In this document: positions 62,959 to 64,000 of the stretch, one piece after another
Layout: each line of letters opens with the position of its first letter
Position numbering within the stretch: the stretch's first letter is position 1
Origin: Xenophilus sp. L33
GTDB lineage: Bacteria; Pseudomonadota; Gammaproteobacteria; Burkholderiales; Burkholderiaceae_C
Assembly (NCBI RefSeq): GCF_009765735.1
Contig: NZ_LMUW01000036.1
Span: 1-64,000 of the forward strand
Reading direction: 5' to 3'
DNA: 64,000 nt
Notes under the pieces: model-generated
Databases searched by the model: none
Told to the model about the DNA's origin: nothing
The model's input: the letters and a program-made list of their open reading frames with translations, nothing else
Made by a program: the position numbers and the translations under genes

Positions 62959-63076
62959 ACGGCCGGCGGCCGGCCCTCGCATAATCGAGATTCGGCCTTC
63001 GGCGCAGGAGTGGGCCGAAGTTTCAGAAACAACGCAGGGGCAATCCGCCCCAGCCTCGTTCGCATCGGTTCGCACT

Positions 63077-64000
63077 GTGTCCATCGCCAATCCCGAGTTG
63101 CATCCCGCCGCCCCGCTCGGCGACGAGCGCGCGCTGCGCGAACGGGTCGAGCCGCCCCTCGCCGAGCGGGTGGTGGTCGCGCGGCCGGTGACCACGCCGG
63201 CGCCGCAGCCGGTGCCCCATTCGGGGATCGGCCTGCTGACGCTGGCGGCGATCCTGGCGCTGCTCTATTTCGGCCGCCCGATCCTGGTGCCGGTGATGCT
63301 GGCGGTGCTGCTCAGCTTCGCGATCGCGCCGGTGGTGCGCAAGCTGCGCCAGATCGGGCTCGGGCACGTCTCCTCGGTGCTGGTGGCAGTGCTGGCCGCC
63401 GGCGCGGCGCTGCTGGCGCTGGCCGGCGTGATCGGCGTGCAGACGGTCGAGATGGCCTCCAACCTGTCGCAATACGAGGCCACCATCAAGGCCAAGGTCG
63501 AGACCCTGCGCGGCCTGACCGTCAGCTCCGTGCGCCCGGTCTGGGGCGCGGCGGAGCGCCTCACCAGCACGCTCGGCGCCGGCGCCGACCTGGGCGATCC
63601 GGTCGACAACGGCAGCTCCGGCCTGCATGCCAGCGGCGGCATCATCCCGGTCGAGATCCACGAGCCGCCGGCCGGCCCGGCGGCGCTGGCGCAGCGGGTG
63701 CTGGCGGCGGCGGCCGGCCCGATCGGCATGACCGGCATCGTCACCATCGTGCTCATCTTCGTGCTGCTGGAGCAGGAAGCGCTGCGCGACCGCTTCATCC
63801 GCCTGGCCGGCGGCGCCGACCTGCGCGCCGCCACCACCGCGATCAACGACGCCGGCGAGCGGCTGTCGCGCTTCTTCCTGCGCCAATTCGCGGTCAATTT
63901 CGGGGTCGGCATCGCGGTCTGGGCGGCGCTGGCGCTGATCGGGCTGCCGCATGCGGTGCTGTGGGGTTCGCTCACCGCGGTGCTGCGCTTCGTGCCCTAC
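63077..64000 (+). CDS. AI-2E family transporter, N-terminal part
   Basis: The frame runs from GTG 63077 to the last base without a stop; 308 codons are visible. A Pro/Val-rich cytoplasmic leader of about 50 residues is followed by two membrane helices (starting LLTLAAILALLYFGRPILV), a soluble loop and further helices (GIVTIVLIFVLLEQEALRDRF, split by length here). This is the YdiK/PerM/TqsA (AI-2E) pattern. The family exports varied solutes; activity on autoinducer-2 is not implied. The C-terminal third lies beyond the window. The GTG start is uncertain. Confidence 0.85.
   Translation, partial: MSIANPELHPAAPLGDERALRERVEPPLAERVVVARPVTTPAPQPVPHSGIGLLTLAAILALLYFGRPILVPVMLAVLLSFAIAPVVRKLRQIGLGHVSSVLVAVLAAGAALLALAGVIGVQTVEMASNLSQYEATIKAKVETLRGLTVSSVRPVWGAAERLTSTLGAGADLGDPVDNGSSGLHASGGIIPVEIHEPPAGPAALAQRVLAAAAGPIGMTGIVTIVLIFVLLEQEALRDRFIRLAGGADLRAATTAINDAGERLSRFFLRQFAVNFGVGIAVWAALALIGLPHAVLWGSLTAVLRFVPY

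Noticed and set aside
1-64000. CRISPR arrays, tRNA or rRNA genes, transposases, phage genes
   Set aside because: No regularly spaced repeats, no tRNA-like cloverleaf and no recombinase or phage protein was recognised. A tRNA or small RNA could still be missed by eye; a tRNA scan would settle it.

Overview
The window is high-GC DNA (about two thirds G+C by eye) with tightly packed genes, ATGA-type overlaps and many ABC transporters, LysR regulators and aromatic-catabolism genes. The protein sequences look like a betaproteobacterium of the Burkholderiales, most like Comamonadaceae (Variovorax-like). That placement is inferred from resemblance only, because no rRNA gene is present.

Layout. 1-1910: tail of a DUF2939-like gene, a cation-efflux (CDF) transporter and a hypothetical gene. 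1956-7525: a selenium locus, in which selU (tRNA 2-selenouridine synthase) ends a minus-strand operon behind a complete PhnDCEE-type ABC importer, and selD (selenophosphate synthetase) is divergent from it. 7544-12102: a complete branched-chain-amino-acid-type ABC importer (livH-M-G-F-K). 12355-17042: a decaying meta-cleavage operon. The hydratase, acylating acetaldehyde dehydrogenase, aldolase and decarboxylase genes are intact, but the ring-fission-product hydrolase is a pseudogene and 4-oxalocrotonate tautomerase has lost its C-terminal half. 17078-19801: FUSC-type membrane protein with an ABC ATPase, an HNH nuclease and a GNAT-like protein. 19918-24247: an ECF sigma / anti-sigma / subtilase / TorF-type porin / TPR / glycine-rich protein cluster. 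24324-28445: an esterase, an FNR oxygen-sensor gene interrupted by a TAA codon, a LysR-SDR divergent pair and a MaoC hydratase.

28546-41798: lipoprotein, LuxR regulator, PAS histidine kinase, quinone oxidoreductase with divergent LysR, thioredoxin-like protein, GAF protein, glutathione peroxidase, OmpA-like protein, DMT transporter with a His-rich tail, iron-permease-like protein and beta-carbonic anhydrase. 41834-46168: a lower-GC, disturbed stretch with a GT39-like membrane protein, an inverted repeat, DUF421 and ParB-like genes, and gene relics. 46169-47945: small enzymes around an HxlR regulator. 48116-56309: a complete potassium-uptake operon (small membrane ORF, kdpF-A-B-C-D-E) with a candidate KdpE site upstream. 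56337-64000: sterol-desaturase-like protein, acyl-CoA synthetase, FAD aromatic hydroxylase, lipoprotein, SRPBCC protein, LLM flavin monooxygenase and the start of an AI-2E family transporter.

The observations I would follow first are these: the anti-sigma factor whose periplasmic domain resembles the propeptide of the protease encoded next to it; the PhnDCEE importer enclosed by the two selenium genes; the nonsense codon in fnr, whose iron-sulfur and DNA-contact residues are all otherwise conserved; a 24-bp operator-like motif shared by the esterase and MaoC promoters; and the clear erosion of the meta-cleavage operon. No tRNA, rRNA, CRISPR array, transposase or phage gene was recognised.
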